Positions 51,986 through 60,558 of a DNA stretch of 64,000 nt are shown piece after piece. A program made the position numbers and the translations under genes. The notes beneath the pieces are model-generated. The model searched no databases and was not told the DNA's origin. It saw only the letters and a program-made list of their open reading frames with translations. Position 1 is the first letter of the stretch, and every line of letters starts with the position of its first letter. The stretch is from Treponema maltophilum ATCC 51939. GTDB lineage: Bacteria; Spirochaetota; Spirochaetia; Treponematales; Treponemataceae. The stretch is taken from positions 1,551,583-1,615,582 of the forward strand of contig NZ_KE332518.1 in assembly GCF_000413055.1 (NCBI RefSeq), in the 5' to 3' direction.

Positions 51986-54076
51986 TTAATCTTCGCCCGA
52001 CGCCACCGTGATGAATTCTTTTGCGGCCGCGATAACCTCGTCGGCGATTTTGCCGCTTATCGGATCGTAATGGTCGAACGAGGTTTCAAAACTGCCCGTG
52101 CCGCTGGTCATCGAGCGCAAATCGATCGCGTATTTTAAAAGTTCGGCTTGCGGCGCCTGAGCGCGGATTTCTTCTATGCCGCCGCCCAAGGGGCTTTGAC
52201 CCAAAATACGCCCGCGCTTTGACGACATATCGGACATAATATCGCCCAAATACTTCGATTCGACCCACACGGTAATGTTCATAATCGGTTCGAGCAGGAT
52301 GGGTCCGGCCGATCTCATCGCGTCGCGGAATGCGTTGCGTGCGGCGATTTTAAACGCCATTTCGGACGAATCGACGGGGTGCTCTTTACCGTCAAGGACG
52401 GTAACGCCCGTATCGACGACGGGATAACCGGCAAGCACACCGTTTTCCATCGCTTCTTTTACGCCCTTTTCGACGCCGGGAATATACCCCTTGGATATGG
52501 CGCCGCCGAATACGGCGTTTGTAAATTTATACGTTTCGCCGCGCGGCAACGCTTCGACCGAAAGCACGACGCGCGCATATTGGCCGTGTCCGCCGGATTG
52601 TTTTTTGTGTGTGTATTCGGCTTGCGCTTTTCGCTGCACCGTTTCGCGGTAGGCAACGCGCGGCACGGCCGTTTCTATATTGATTTTTGTTTGACTTTTG
52701 ATTTTATCGAGCGTAATATTGATGTGCAGTTCGCCCATGCCCGAAACGACATTTTGCTTTGTTTCCGGATTGTATTTATAAAAAAGCGTTCTGTCGTCTT
52801 CGGCAATGCGGGCAAGCATTTCGCTCATCTTGTCTTCGTCGCGTTTTTCTTTTGCCGAAACCGCCATCGAATACACCGGCTCCGGATGGCGAAGACGTAC
52901 AAACGGAAGACAAGCGGCATCCGAGGCGAGCGTATCGCTCGTACGTGCCGAAGGCAGTTTTACCGCAATGCCGATATCGCCCGCGCACAGCGATTTTATT
53001 TCTTCAAGTTTTTTGCCCGTGCAGCGGTACAGTTTGCCGACCTTTTCCTTACGGTTTTCGCCGATATTGAACACTTCACTGTCGGCGTTAAAAGTTCCGG
53101 TTATAACTTTAATATAGGACAAGCGCCCCGAAAACTGATCGCTTGAGGTTTTGATTATCAACGCGCTCATCGAGCCGTCGGGAGAAACCTTTACCGCTGC
53201 GGTTTTACCGTCGGGGCCGACGGCCGTTTCTATCGCCTGCGCCGGATCGGGAGCAATGTCGGCGATAAAATCGAGCAGCGGGACAAAGCCCGAATCCTGC
53301 AGCGTGCTTCCGACAAAGGCCGGAACGACGCGGTTATTCAGCAAAGCAATTTTTAAACCGCGCTCGATTTCCTCATTCGTCAATACGCCGTCGTCTATGA
53401 ATTTTACCAAAAGCTCTTCGTCGCCTTCGGCGGCGGCTCCGGCAAGCACGGCGCGCGCATCTTCGTAATCGGCCATGTAGGCATCGGGAATATCGGAAGC
53501 GCTTTCTTTTTGGCCGGCCGCCGGAACAAGGTATGCCTTTCCCTGCATGACGTCGATAACGCCCTTATAGGATGCGCCTTTGCCCATCGGGATCGTAACG
53601 GGGCACACTTCGACTTTAAACTTTTCACGGATATCTTTTAAAACGGCGGCCGTATCGGTTCTGTCTTCTTCGCAGCGGTTGATAAAAATCATGCGGGGCT
53701 TATTGCGCCTATCCAAATCGCGCCATAATTTTATCGTTTCTATTTGAGCACCGCTTCTTCCGTCTATGAGCATAAGAGCCGATTCGGTCGAGCGGAACGC
53801 CGCGATAACTTCGCCTGCAAAGTCCGAAGAACCGGGCGTATCCCACACGTTTATATTGATGTTTTTCCATGTAATATGAGCAAGGGACGCGTATATCGAA
53901 ATCTTCCGTTCAATTTCTTCGGGAGAATTGTCGCTGACCGTCTTTCCCGATTCGGTGCTTTCCGGCTTGGCAATGCTTCCGCCGGCATACAGCAAGTGTT
54001 CGAAAAAGGCAGTTTTTCCGGTTTGGCCGTGCCCTGCAAGAGTAATATTGCGAATTTGACTCGTTGTAAAATCCAT
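51986..54076 (-). CDS. EF-G-like translational GTPase paralogue with altered GTPase motifs
   Basis: A 696-residue protein with all five EF-G domains. G1 is intact (GHGQTGKT, residues 15-22). G3 reads WDTPGSSDF, with Ser83 in place of the catalytic His of DTPGHVDF. G4 reads NRCEED instead of NKxD. Domain IV (SGGHGQYARVVLSVEAL) and domain V are complete. It belongs to the group of non-canonical EF-G-like proteins; treponemes carry one besides the true fusA. A role in ribosome recycling or stress translation is possible but unproven. AAAGGAG lies upstream of the ATG. Confidence 0.9.
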   Translation of the reverse strand: MDFTTSQIRNITLAGHGQTGKTAFFEHLLYAGGSIAKPESTESGKTVSDNSPEEIERKISIYASLAHITWKNININVWDTPGSSDFAGEVIAAFRSTESALMLIDGRSGAQIETIKLWRDLDRRNKPRMIFINRCEEDRTDTAAVLKDIREKFKVEVCPVTIPMGKGASYKGVIDVMQGKAYLVPAAGQKESASDIPDAYMADYEDARAVLAGAAAEGDEELLVKFIDDGVLTNEEIERGLKIALLNNRVVPAFVGSTLQDSGFVPLLDFIADIAPDPAQAIETAVGPDGKTAAVKVSPDGSMSALIIKTSSDQFSGRLSYIKVITGTFNADSEVFNIGENRKEKVGKLYRCTGKKLEEIKSLCAGDIGIAVKLPSARTSDTLASDAACLPFVRLRHPEPVYSMAVSAKEKRDEDKMSEMLARIAEDDRTLFYKYNPETKQNVVSGMGELHINITLDKIKSQTKINIETAVPRVAYRETVQRKAQAEYTHKKQSGGHGQYARVVLSVEALPRGETYKFTNAVFGGAISKGYIPGVEKGVKEAMENGVLAGYPVVDTGVTVLDGKEHPVDSSEMAFKIAARNAFRDAMRSAGPILLEPIMNITVWVESKYLGDIMSDMSSKRGRILGQSPLGGGIEEIRAQAPQAELLKYAIDLRSMTSGTGSFETSFDHYDPISGKIADEVIAAAKEFITVASGED

Positions 54077-54112
54077 GAGAACGCTCCTTTATTCCTATTC
54101 CTTATTCTTTTA

Positions 54113-54142
54113 ATGATAAGGCGTGAAAAAGGATATTGTCAA
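54113..54142 (-). promoter_or_regulatory. Promoter of the EF-G-like gene
   Basis: Perfect TTGACA (54142-54137), 18 bases, TATCAT (54118-54113), leader about 30 bases. It lies in the gap between deoD and the EF-G-like gene. Confidence 0.68.
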
Positions 54143-54172
54143 GTAAAAAACGCTTACTTATGCCGACGCCGA

Positions 54173-54883
54173 TCAGTTTGTTACTGCCGCGGCGGTTTCC
54201 AACGCGATTTCCATCATCTGTTTAAACGTCAGCTGGCGTTCTTCGGAAGATGTGCTTTCGCCGGTTGCGATGTGGTCGGACACGGTAAGGATTGCAAGCG
54301 CTTTTTTGCCGAATTTTGCCGCAAGCGTGTACAGTTCGGCGGCTTCCATTTCGATACCCAAAACGCCGTAGCGCGCCCACAGCTTCCAGTTTTCGTTTTC
54401 GTCATAAAACAAATCGCTCGAAGCGACCGAGCCTACGTGATGCGCAACTTTTTTTTCGAGCGCAACCGAGCGCGCTTTTTCGAGCAGTTCAAAATTCGCC
54501 GTCGGCGCAAAGTGCAAAGAACCGAAGCGCTGCGTCATCAAAGATGAATCGGTGCATGCACTCGAAGCGAGAATAACGTCGCGCACCTTTGTACTCGTAT
54601 GAACGGCGCCGCAGGTTCCCACGCGGATTGCGTTTTGTACACCGTAAAACTGAAACAGTTCGTTCACGTAAATCGACAGCGACGGCTGCCCCATACCCGT
54701 TCCCTGAACGGAAATGCGCTTTCCTTTATACGTTCCCGTAAAACCGAACATGCCGCGCACTTTGTTGTAGCATTCGGCGCCTTCCAAAAACGTTTCCGCT
54801 ATAAACTGCGCGCGGAGCGGATCCCCCGGCAGCAGCACCGTTTGTGCAATTTGACCTTCTTTTGCCCCAATATGCGTACTCAT
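54173..54883 (-). CDS. deoD: Purine nucleoside phosphorylase DeoD
   Basis: A 236-residue hexameric-type PNP that splits purine (deoxy)nucleosides with phosphate. Signatures: [17 protein letters not shown] (phosphate site), RVGTCGAV, and the catalytic-loop [17 protein letters not shown] followed by [10 protein letters not shown]. The length is that of E. coli DeoD (239). GGAGG precedes the ATG at 54883. The -35 position is occupied by one arm of a palindrome, so an activator is likely needed. Confidence 0.95.
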   Translation of the reverse strand: MSTHIGAKEGQIAQTVLLPGDPLRAQFIAETFLEGAECYNKVRGMFGFTGTYKGKRISVQGTGMGQPSLSIYVNELFQFYGVQNAIRVGTCGAVHTSTKVRDVILASSACTDSSLMTQRFGSLHFAPTANFELLEKARSVALEKKVAHHVGSVASSDLFYDENENWKLWARYGVLGIEMEAAELYTLAAKFGKKALAILTVSDHIATGESTSSEERQLTFKQMMEIALETAAAVTN

Positions 54884-54917
54884 CAAAACCTCCGAATAAA
54901 AAAATACAGCTTAAAAA

Positions 54918-54923
54918 ATTATA
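54918..54923 (-). promoter_or_regulatory. -10 box of the deoD promoter
   Basis: Perfect TATAAT (54923-54918). Seventeen bases upstream, the -35 position reads TCAAAG (54946-54941), a poor match that is part of the palindrome. Confidence 0.6.
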
Positions 54924-54940
54924 ATCTTTTTTTAAGACGG

Positions 54941-54963
54941 CTTTGATGTACAGTATATCAAAG
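54941..54963. promoter_or_regulatory. Palindromic operator between deoD and the acetyltransferase gene
   Basis: Arms CTTTGATGTAC (54941-54951) and GTATATCAAAG (54953-54963) are complementary at 10 of 11 positions around a central A. The centre is about 41 bases upstream of the predicted deoD start, the position used by class II activators. It also covers the -35 and spacer of the plus-strand promoter (TTGATG 54943, TTTATA 54966). Confidence 0.65.
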
Positions 54964-55018
54964 TATTTATATAATGTCTAAAGGAAACAAAAAAAATACA
55001 GAAAACGGGGGAAAACGT

Positions 55019-55480
55019 ATGAACGACATTACAGTAACCAACGGCATAAGCGGCAAAAACAAAGAGCGTGTCATCGAGTGGACCAATAGCCGCGGCGCGG
55101 ACTTTTTGGCGCAATGGGCGGGGCCGAAACTTGCATTTCCGTTAACGCAGGAACAGTTCGAACAAATGGAAAACCTGTATTCCGTTTTTCATGACGGCGC
55201 CTTTATCGGCATGATTCAAAAAATCAAAACGGAAAATAACAACGTGCATATCGGCCGCTTTATTATAGATCCGGAACAAACGGGCAAAGGATTCGGTAAA
55301 GAAGCTTTATTGCAATTTATGAAAACAATCTTCAGCGACAAAAACATACATTCGATAACCTTAACCGTATCGGATACCAACGCGCATGCAAAACAGCTTT
55401 ACGAAAAAGTCGGGTTTAAAATCAAAGAAACCGTCGATGCGCCCGCAAAAAAATTCATTATGATTGCCTTTGCAAATTGA
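55019..55480 (+). CDS. GNAT family N-acetyltransferase
   Basis: A 153-residue protein with the GNAT fold. Motif A is IIDPEQTGKGFGKEALLQFM, which binds the acetyl-CoA pyrophosphate, and motif B is TLTVSDTNAHAKQLYEKVGF. The family acetylates amino groups of small molecules or protein N-termini; the substrate is unknown. The ATG at 55019 has a GGGGG-containing site upstream. A longer frame to 54974 overlaps the predicted promoter. The beta-helix lipoprotein gene starts 35 bases later in the same direction. Confidence 0.85.
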   Translation: MNDITVTNGISGKNKERVIEWTNSRGADFLAQWAGPKLAFPLTQEQFEQMENLYSVFHDGAFIGMIQKIKTENNNVHIGRFIIDPEQTGKGFGKEALLQFMKTIFSDKNIHSITLTVSDTNAHAKQLYEKVGFKIKETVDAPAKKFIMIAFAN

Positions 55481-55515
55481 TACGATATCGTACATAAAAA
55501 ATCCGGAGGTTGAAT

Positions 55516-57078
55516 ATGAAAACGTTAAAAAACAAAGTACGGACATTCGGAATCGTCTTATTGATTACGGCGATATTGGGCTGCCAAGCGGCGGCAAAAC
55601 AAAGTACGGTACAAGCGCAAACGGCCGTCGAACAGCGGGACACGTCGCAGGCGTTTACAAGGGACGACTTCGATGCGGCCTATAATGCATCAAGCGCGAA
55701 GATAAACATCGCCTCGCTTGCAAACATTTCGGCAAGCGGCGTGCGCGTAAGCGGAAAAACGGCAACGATAAGCGCTGCGGGAACATACATTCTTTCCGGA
55801 AGTGCAAACGATGTGTGCATAAGCGTCGATGCGCCGGACGCCGAAGTACGATTGGTACTCGACAATTTGAGCATAAGCAATTCTTCGGCGGCACCCGTAT
55901 ACGTAAAAAACGCCGCCAAGGTGTATGTTACTCTTGCCGAAAACAGCACAAATACGCTGTCGGTGAACGGCGAGTTTGTAAAAATCGACGGCGCAAAAGC
56001 AGAAGCGGTTATCTTTGCGCAATCGGACTTAACACTGAACGGTTCGGGCACACTGAACGCGGCGGCTCAAAACGGAAGCGGTATCGCGTCGAAAAAGAAT
56101 TTGGCAATTACCGGCGGTACCTTCAGCATCAGTGCTTCTTCCCATGCGCTTAAAGGCAAGGACAATGTGAACATCGCGGACGGCAGCTTTACGCTCACAT
56201 CCGGCAAAGACGGTATTCACAGCGAAAACGACGACAACGCCGAATCGGGCAATATCTACATTAAAGGCGGTACCTTTGTCATCAGTGCCGAAGGCGAAGC
56301 ACTCGACGCAATCAACAATATCAAAATCGACGGCGGAAACATCGACGTCGTACAATCCGACGAAGGCATTGAAGCGACGACAATCGATATAAACGGCGGA
56401 AAAATCACGCTTGTTTCGTCTGACGACGGCATAAATGCTTCATACAGCGATAAGGAAGAAATAGCCGAAAAATCGGCGGGAACCGCTGCATCGGCTTCTT
56501 CCATATCATCTTCGGCTCGGAACAAGGGAGGAATGCAAAACATAAGCGAACAGGCAATGCGCACTTATTTGAATATTGCCGGCGGAGAAATCACCATCGA
56601 TTCGCAAGCCGACGGAATCGATTCGAACGGTTCGGTGTACGTTTCGGGCGGTACCGTGCGCATACTCGGACCTGCTTCCGACAATGATGCCGCGCTCGAC
56701 TATGACGTGACGGCGGTAATCACCGGCGGCGAATTTATCGCTTCGGGAAGCGCCGGCATGGCTCAGGGTTTTTCCGAAGAATCGACGCAGGCATCGTTTG
56801 TCGCAACCTTTTCAAAAACGGTAAGCGGCAACATAAGCGTAACCGATAAGACCGGAAAAATAATCGTACAAACGAACAGCGGCAAAAGCTTCCGCTCAGT
56901 TGTCGTAAGCTCGAAAGACTTAAAAGTCGGCGAAACGTACACGGTAAAAGCCGGAAACGAAAGCGTATCGGTAACGCTTTCTTCGATTACAACCGGCGGC
57001 GGTATGCAGAGAGGTTCGGGCGGTATAAAAGGCGGACGTAATCAAAAGGGATTCGCCTTCCCGCCGCCTGCAAGATAA
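55516..57078 (+). CDS. Beta-helix lipoprotein with carbohydrate-binding domain (Cthe_2159/DUF4353 type)
   Basis: A 520-residue lipoprotein. The signal ends in the lipobox ITAILGCQ. The bulk, residues about 45-430, is a repetitive parallel beta-helix with recurring turns (KGGTFVISAEGEALDA, INGGKITLVSSDDGIN, IAGGEITIDSQADGID), matching the family first described in Clostridium as cellulose- and pectin-binding. The C-terminus is Gly-rich. GGAGG precedes the ATG at 55516. It probably sits on the membrane surface and binds polysaccharide. It is in an operon with the acetyltransferase. Confidence 0.82.
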   Translation: MKTLKNKVRTFGIVLLITAILGCQAAAKQSTVQAQTAVEQRDTSQAFTRDDFDAAYNASSAKINIASLANISASGVRVSGKTATISAAGTYILSGSANDVCISVDAPDAEVRLVLDNLSISNSSAAPVYVKNAAKVYVTLAENSTNTLSVNGEFVKIDGAKAEAVIFAQSDLTLNGSGTLNAAAQNGSGIASKKNLAITGGTFSISASSHALKGKDNVNIADGSFTLTSGKDGIHSENDDNAESGNIYIKGGTFVISAEGEALDAINNIKIDGGNIDVVQSDEGIEATTIDINGGKITLVSSDDGINASYSDKEEIAEKSAGTAASASSISSSARNKGGMQNISEQAMRTYLNIAGGEITIDSQADGIDSNGSVYVSGGTVRILGPASDNDAALDYDVTAVITGGEFIASGSAGMAQGFSEESTQASFVATFSKTVSGNISVTDKTGKIIVQTNSGKSFRSVVVSSKDLKVGETYTVKAGNESVSVTLSSITTGGGMQRGSGGIKGGRNQKGFAFPPPAR

Positions 57079-57109
57079 GCACCTTCCTACCGAAGCATCC
57101 GGCAATCTG

Positions 57110-57141
57110 CGGGAATTGTACCTCATCGCGTGCAATTCCCG
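57110..57141. other. Hairpin after the lipoprotein gene
   Basis: CGGGAATTGTAC (57110-57121) pairs with GTGCAATTCCCG (57130-57141) over 12 bp with one G-U. No T-run follows on the plus strand. It lies just upstream of the symporter promoter and may stabilise the upstream mRNA. Confidence 0.55.
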
Positions 57142-57152
57142 TACTTCCGTAT

Positions 57153-57181
57153 TTACATATTTATGCAAACTCCTGTATACT
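57153..57181 (+). promoter_or_regulatory. Promoter of the sodium symporter gene
   Basis: TTACAT (57153-57158), 17 bases, TATACT (57176-57181), leader about 32 bases ending in GGAGGAG. Confidence 0.58.
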
Positions 57182-57219
57182 GTTTTCAACTTTTTTTATG
57201 ATTCGGAGGAGAACGGAGC

Positions 57220-58590
57220 ATGCAAAGAGAAACGTTGGCAAGCAGACTGGGCTTTTTATTTTTGTCGGCAGGGTGCGCAATCGGATTGGGAAACGTATGG
57301 CGCTTTCCGTACATAACGGGCGTTTACGGCGGCGGCGCCTTTGTTATTATGTATTTGATTTTTTTAATTATCCTCGGACTTCCCGTCATTATTATGGAAT
57401 TCTCGGTCGGGCGCGCATCGCGGCAAAACATCGGCGGCGCTTTCCGCAAGCTCGAACCCGCAGGCACCAAGTGGCACGTGTTCGGTTACGTTGCCATCGC
57501 CGGCAACTATCTTTTAATGATGTTTTATACGACGGTTGCGGGCTGGATGCTGTACTATTTTTACGCAATGGCAAAGGGCGATTTAAAAGGACTTTCCCCC
57601 GAACAGACCGGATCGTTTTTCGGTTCGATGCTCGCAAATCCTTCCGTAAACGTCGTATGGATGCTTATCACGGTCGCGATCGGTTTTCTCGTATGCGCGG
57701 GGGGCCTCCGCAACAGCGTTGAAAAAGTCGCAAAAATAATGATGTCGTTTTTATTTGTGATTATGCTGCTGCTTGTCATCCGCGCGGTAACGCTGCCGGG
57801 AGCATCGAAGGGGATCGCCTTTTATCTGAAACCCGATTTTAACCGCATGATTGCGAACGGTTTTTGGAGTGCCGTTTACGCCGCCATGGGGCAAGCTTTT
57901 TTTACGCTCAGCCTCGGTATCGGCGCAATGACCATTTTCGGAAGTTACATTGAAAAAGAACGCAGCTTAACCGGCGAATCCTTAAGTATTTTAGGCTTGG
58001 ATACCTTGGCGGCTTTTATGGCCGGCATGATTATCTTTCCGACAAGCGCGGCTTTCGGCGTCGATGCCGGAGCGGGTCCCGGACTCGTGTTCGTAACCCT
58101 GCCCAATATTTTCAACGCGCTTCCGCTCGGAAGACTCTGGGGCAGCCTCTTTTTCGTATTTATGAGTTTTGCGGCAATGACGACCGTTATAGCGGTTTTT
58201 GAAAACATCGTTTCGTATGCGATAGACATTCTGCATTGGAGCCGCAAAAAAGCCGTCATCGTCAACGCCGTTGCGATAAGTATTTTGTCGCTTCCGTGCG
58301 CCTTAGGCTTTAACGTGCTTTCGCACATACAGCCCATGGGAAGCGGCACCAGCTTTTTGGATTTGGAAGACTTTATCGTCAGCAACAACCTTTTGCCGCT
58401 CGGTTCAATGGTATTTTTGCTTTTTTGCTGCCGCAAAAACGGCTGGGGCTGGAACAACTTTATCGCCGAAGCGGATGCGGGCAAGGGCTTGCGCTTTCCG
58501 ACAAAACTGCGTTTTTACATCACGTGGATTTTGCCGGCAATCGTATTCGCGATTTTTATTCTCGGTTATATAGAAAAGTTCGGGAAATAG
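57220..58590 (+). CDS. Neurotransmitter:sodium symporter (SNF) family transporter
   Basis: A 456-residue membrane protein of the LeuT fold. The first helix has the sodium- and substrate-binding pattern GCAIGLGNVWRFPYITGVYGG in pieces (AIGLGNVWRFPY). Later segments include GQAFFTLSLGIGAM and FENIVSYAIDI. Bacterial members take up amino acids such as leucine, tryptophan or tyrosine with sodium. It has 11-12 membrane segments, and a strong ribosome site precedes the ATG. The MATE gene follows after 26 bases, so the two may be co-transcribed. Substrate unknown. Confidence 0.93.
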   Translation: MQRETLASRLGFLFLSAGCAIGLGNVWRFPYITGVYGGGAFVIMYLIFLIILGLPVIIMEFSVGRASRQNIGGAFRKLEPAGTKWHVFGYVAIAGNYLLMMFYTTVAGWMLYYFYAMAKGDLKGLSPEQTGSFFGSMLANPSVNVVWMLITVAIGFLVCAGGLRNSVEKVAKIMMSFLFVIMLLLVIRAVTLPGASKGIAFYLKPDFNRMIANGFWSAVYAAMGQAFFTLSLGIGAMTIFGSYIEKERSLTGESLSILGLDTLAAFMAGMIIFPTSAAFGVDAGAGPGLVFVTLPNIFNALPLGRLWGSLFFVFMSFAAMTTVIAVFENIVSYAIDILHWSRKKAVIVNAVAISILSLPCALGFNVLSHIQPMGSGTSFLDLEDFIVSNNLLPLGSMVFLLFCCRKNGWGWNNFIAEADAGKGLRFPTKLRFYITWILPAIVFAIFILGYIEKFGK

Positions 58591-58616
58591 TCCGCAAAAA
58601 ATTGTAAGGAAGGATA

Positions 58617-59978
58617 ATGAATGCGGCAGTACAAAAAAGCATAGACTTCACTGAAGGAGCGCTTCGGAAAAAACTCTTACTTTTTGTACTGCCCATACTT
58701 GCAGGTACCGTTTTACAGCAGCTTTACGTTACTGCCGATGCCGTCATTATCGGAAAATATACGGGAAAAATCGGCTTGGCCGCCATAGATTCCGTATATG
58801 CCCTGATTCGGCTTCCCGTATTGTTTTTTGCCGGCATTTCCGCAGGCGCTTCCATCATCGTTTCCTATTCCTACGGAGCAAAAGACTTTAAAAAGCTCGG
58901 CACTGCCGTTCATACGGCGGTTTTATTTGCCCTTACAGGTGGAATTGCTTTATCGGCGGCGGGCATCGTCGGCTCCCCTTATATTTTAAATCTTATCGCG
59001 GTTCCCGCCGAAATCTACGATTACGCTTTATCATACGTACAAATATATTTTGCGGGCTTTGTGTTTATGATGCTGTATAACATTTGTGCAGGAATTCTTC
59101 GTGCTTTGGGCGATTCAAAAACACCCCTGTACATTTTAATAATATCCTGCTTTACGAATATCGCTTTGGACATACTCTTTATAGGGTACTTTAAATGGAG
59201 TACCGCCGGAGCGGCCATTGCAACCTCAATCGCCCAATGTATAAGTGCGGTTTTTGCCTTTGCGGCATTGATACAATCGAAAACCGAGGGCAGATTGTAC
59301 CCGAAAAAACTGCGCTTTCACAGCCAAACATTAAAGCGCATCCTTATAACCGGCGTACCGATAGGGATTCAATCGGCATTTTATCCTATAGCAAACATAC
59401 TTATTCAATCGGGCATAAACGCTTCGGGTACCGACAATATAGCCGCATGGGCACTGTGCGGAAAACTTGATTTTTTAATATGGTTTTCCGTCGGGGCGGT
59501 TGCCGACGGCGTTTCCGTTTGTGCGGCGCAAAATTACGGTGCGGGAAAAATCGACCGGGTTAAAAAAGGAACCTTATTCGGTATTTTTGCGGGTACGCTC
59601 ACCGTGTTGATTATCAGCGCCCTATTGTATTTGTACAGCGACACTTTTGCGAAATTGTTCATAAGCGCAAACGATTATGATGTGATTGCCATTACCGTGC
59701 GTATAATGCATTTTATAGCCCCCTTTTATGTGTTTTATGTATTCGGCGATTTATTTTCCGCTTCAATACGGGGGTCGGGAAAAACCTTTACGGCAATGCT
59801 TGTGTCGCTGCTTACAATATGCGGATCGCGTGTTTTATGGATGCTGTATATAGCCGCCACAGGAGCTGACTTTATGAGGATTATAGTATGTTATCCTCTT
59901 TCATGGTTTTTGCATTCGCTTGCCTTTACGGTGTATTATTTGATTTACACACGGAAGAATTTCAAATTATCGGCTTAG
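58617..59978 (+). CDS. MATE family efflux transporter (third of three)
   Basis: A 453-residue membrane protein with about 12 spans. MATE signatures: VLPILAGTVLQQLYVTADAVI near the N-terminus in pieces, NICAGILRALGDSKTPL, and the second-half FSASIRGSGKTFTA. AAGGAAGGA precedes the ATG. It follows the sodium symporter and is probably sodium- or proton-driven. It differs in sequence from the other two MATE genes here, so these are separate subfamilies rather than recent duplicates. Confidence 0.92.
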   Translation: MNAAVQKSIDFTEGALRKKLLLFVLPILAGTVLQQLYVTADAVIIGKYTGKIGLAAIDSVYALIRLPVLFFAGISAGASIIVSYSYGAKDFKKLGTAVHTAVLFALTGGIALSAAGIVGSPYILNLIAVPAEIYDYALSYVQIYFAGFVFMMLYNICAGILRALGDSKTPLYILIISCFTNIALDILFIGYFKWSTAGAAIATSIAQCISAVFAFAALIQSKTEGRLYPKKLRFHSQTLKRILITGVPIGIQSAFYPIANILIQSGINASGTDNIAAWALCGKLDFLIWFSVGAVADGVSVCAAQNYGAGKIDRVKKGTLFGIFAGTLTVLIISALLYLYSDTFAKLFISANDYDVIAITVRIMHFIAPFYVFYVFGDLFSASIRGSGKTFTAMLVSLLTICGSRVLWMLYIAATGADFMRIIVCYPLSWFLHSLAFTVYYLIYTRKNFKLSA

Positions 59979-60069
59979 TTTATGCACTGTCGGAATACGC
60001 CCGGAACTGCTTCTTGTAATAGGTTTTGCCGGTGTAGGAAGGCATCTAGCATAAAAGCCGAAAAAGCGT

Positions 60070-60075
60070 TATAGT
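60070..60075 (+). promoter_or_regulatory. -10 box of the nfeD promoter
   Basis: TATAGT (60070-60075) lies 6 bases before the ATG at 60082, with no Shine-Dalgarno between. No convincing -35 is seen. If used, the mRNA would be leaderless. Confidence 0.35.
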
Positions 60076-60081
60076 GGCGGC

Positions 60082-60528
60082 ATGAAAGAAATGTTGACGC
60101 AGCATCTTCCGTGGGTGTGGTTCGTTCTCGCCGTAGTGTGCTTTGCGGCCGAAGGCATGACAATGCAGCTTACAACCATTTGGTTTGCGATCGCCGCTCT
60201 CTTTATGGTGTTCGTGTCGCTTTTGCCCATAGCGGCCGTGTACCAAATATGCCTGTTTTTAATTCTTGCCTGCGCGCTGCTGATTTTAACCCGCCCCTTT
60301 GCGCTGAAAAAACTGAAAGCAAACAAAACGAAAACAAATGCCGACGCGCTTATCGGACAAAAAGCCCTCGTAACACAAACCATAGGCGAGCTTGAAAAAG
60401 GCGAAATAAAAATCGAAGGCAAACGGTGGTCGGCAAAAAGCGCATCGGGCACCGGTATCGAAAAAGGCAGCGAATGCCTCATCGAAAAAATTGAAGGCGT
60501 TACCTGCGTCGTGCGCAAGGTACAGTAA
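60082..60528 (+). CDS. NfeD family membrane protein
   Basis: A 148-residue protein with two to three N-terminal membrane segments (WVWFVLAVVCFAAEGMTM, FAIAALFMVFVSLLPIA, IAAVYQICLFLILACALLIL) and a C-terminal OB-fold domain (LIGQKALVTQTIGELEKGEIKI in pieces). It is the short NfeD1b type without a protease domain. Such genes are paired with SPFH/slipin genes, as here, and are thought to form a membrane microdomain complex. Confidence 0.88.
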   Translation: MKEMLTQHLPWVWFVLAVVCFAAEGMTMQLTTIWFAIAALFMVFVSLLPIAAVYQICLFLILACALLILTRPFALKKLKANKTKTNADALIGQKALVTQTIGELEKGEIKIEGKRWSAKSASGTGIEKGSECLIEKIEGVTCVVRKVQ

Positions 60529-60558
60529 TATTTTAACCGTTTATATTTTGGAGGAACT

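Noticed and set aside
54941-54963. Fnr or Crp site
   Set aside because: The TTGAT and ATCAA half-sites are separated by 9 bases instead of 4, so the palindrome does not fit either consensus.
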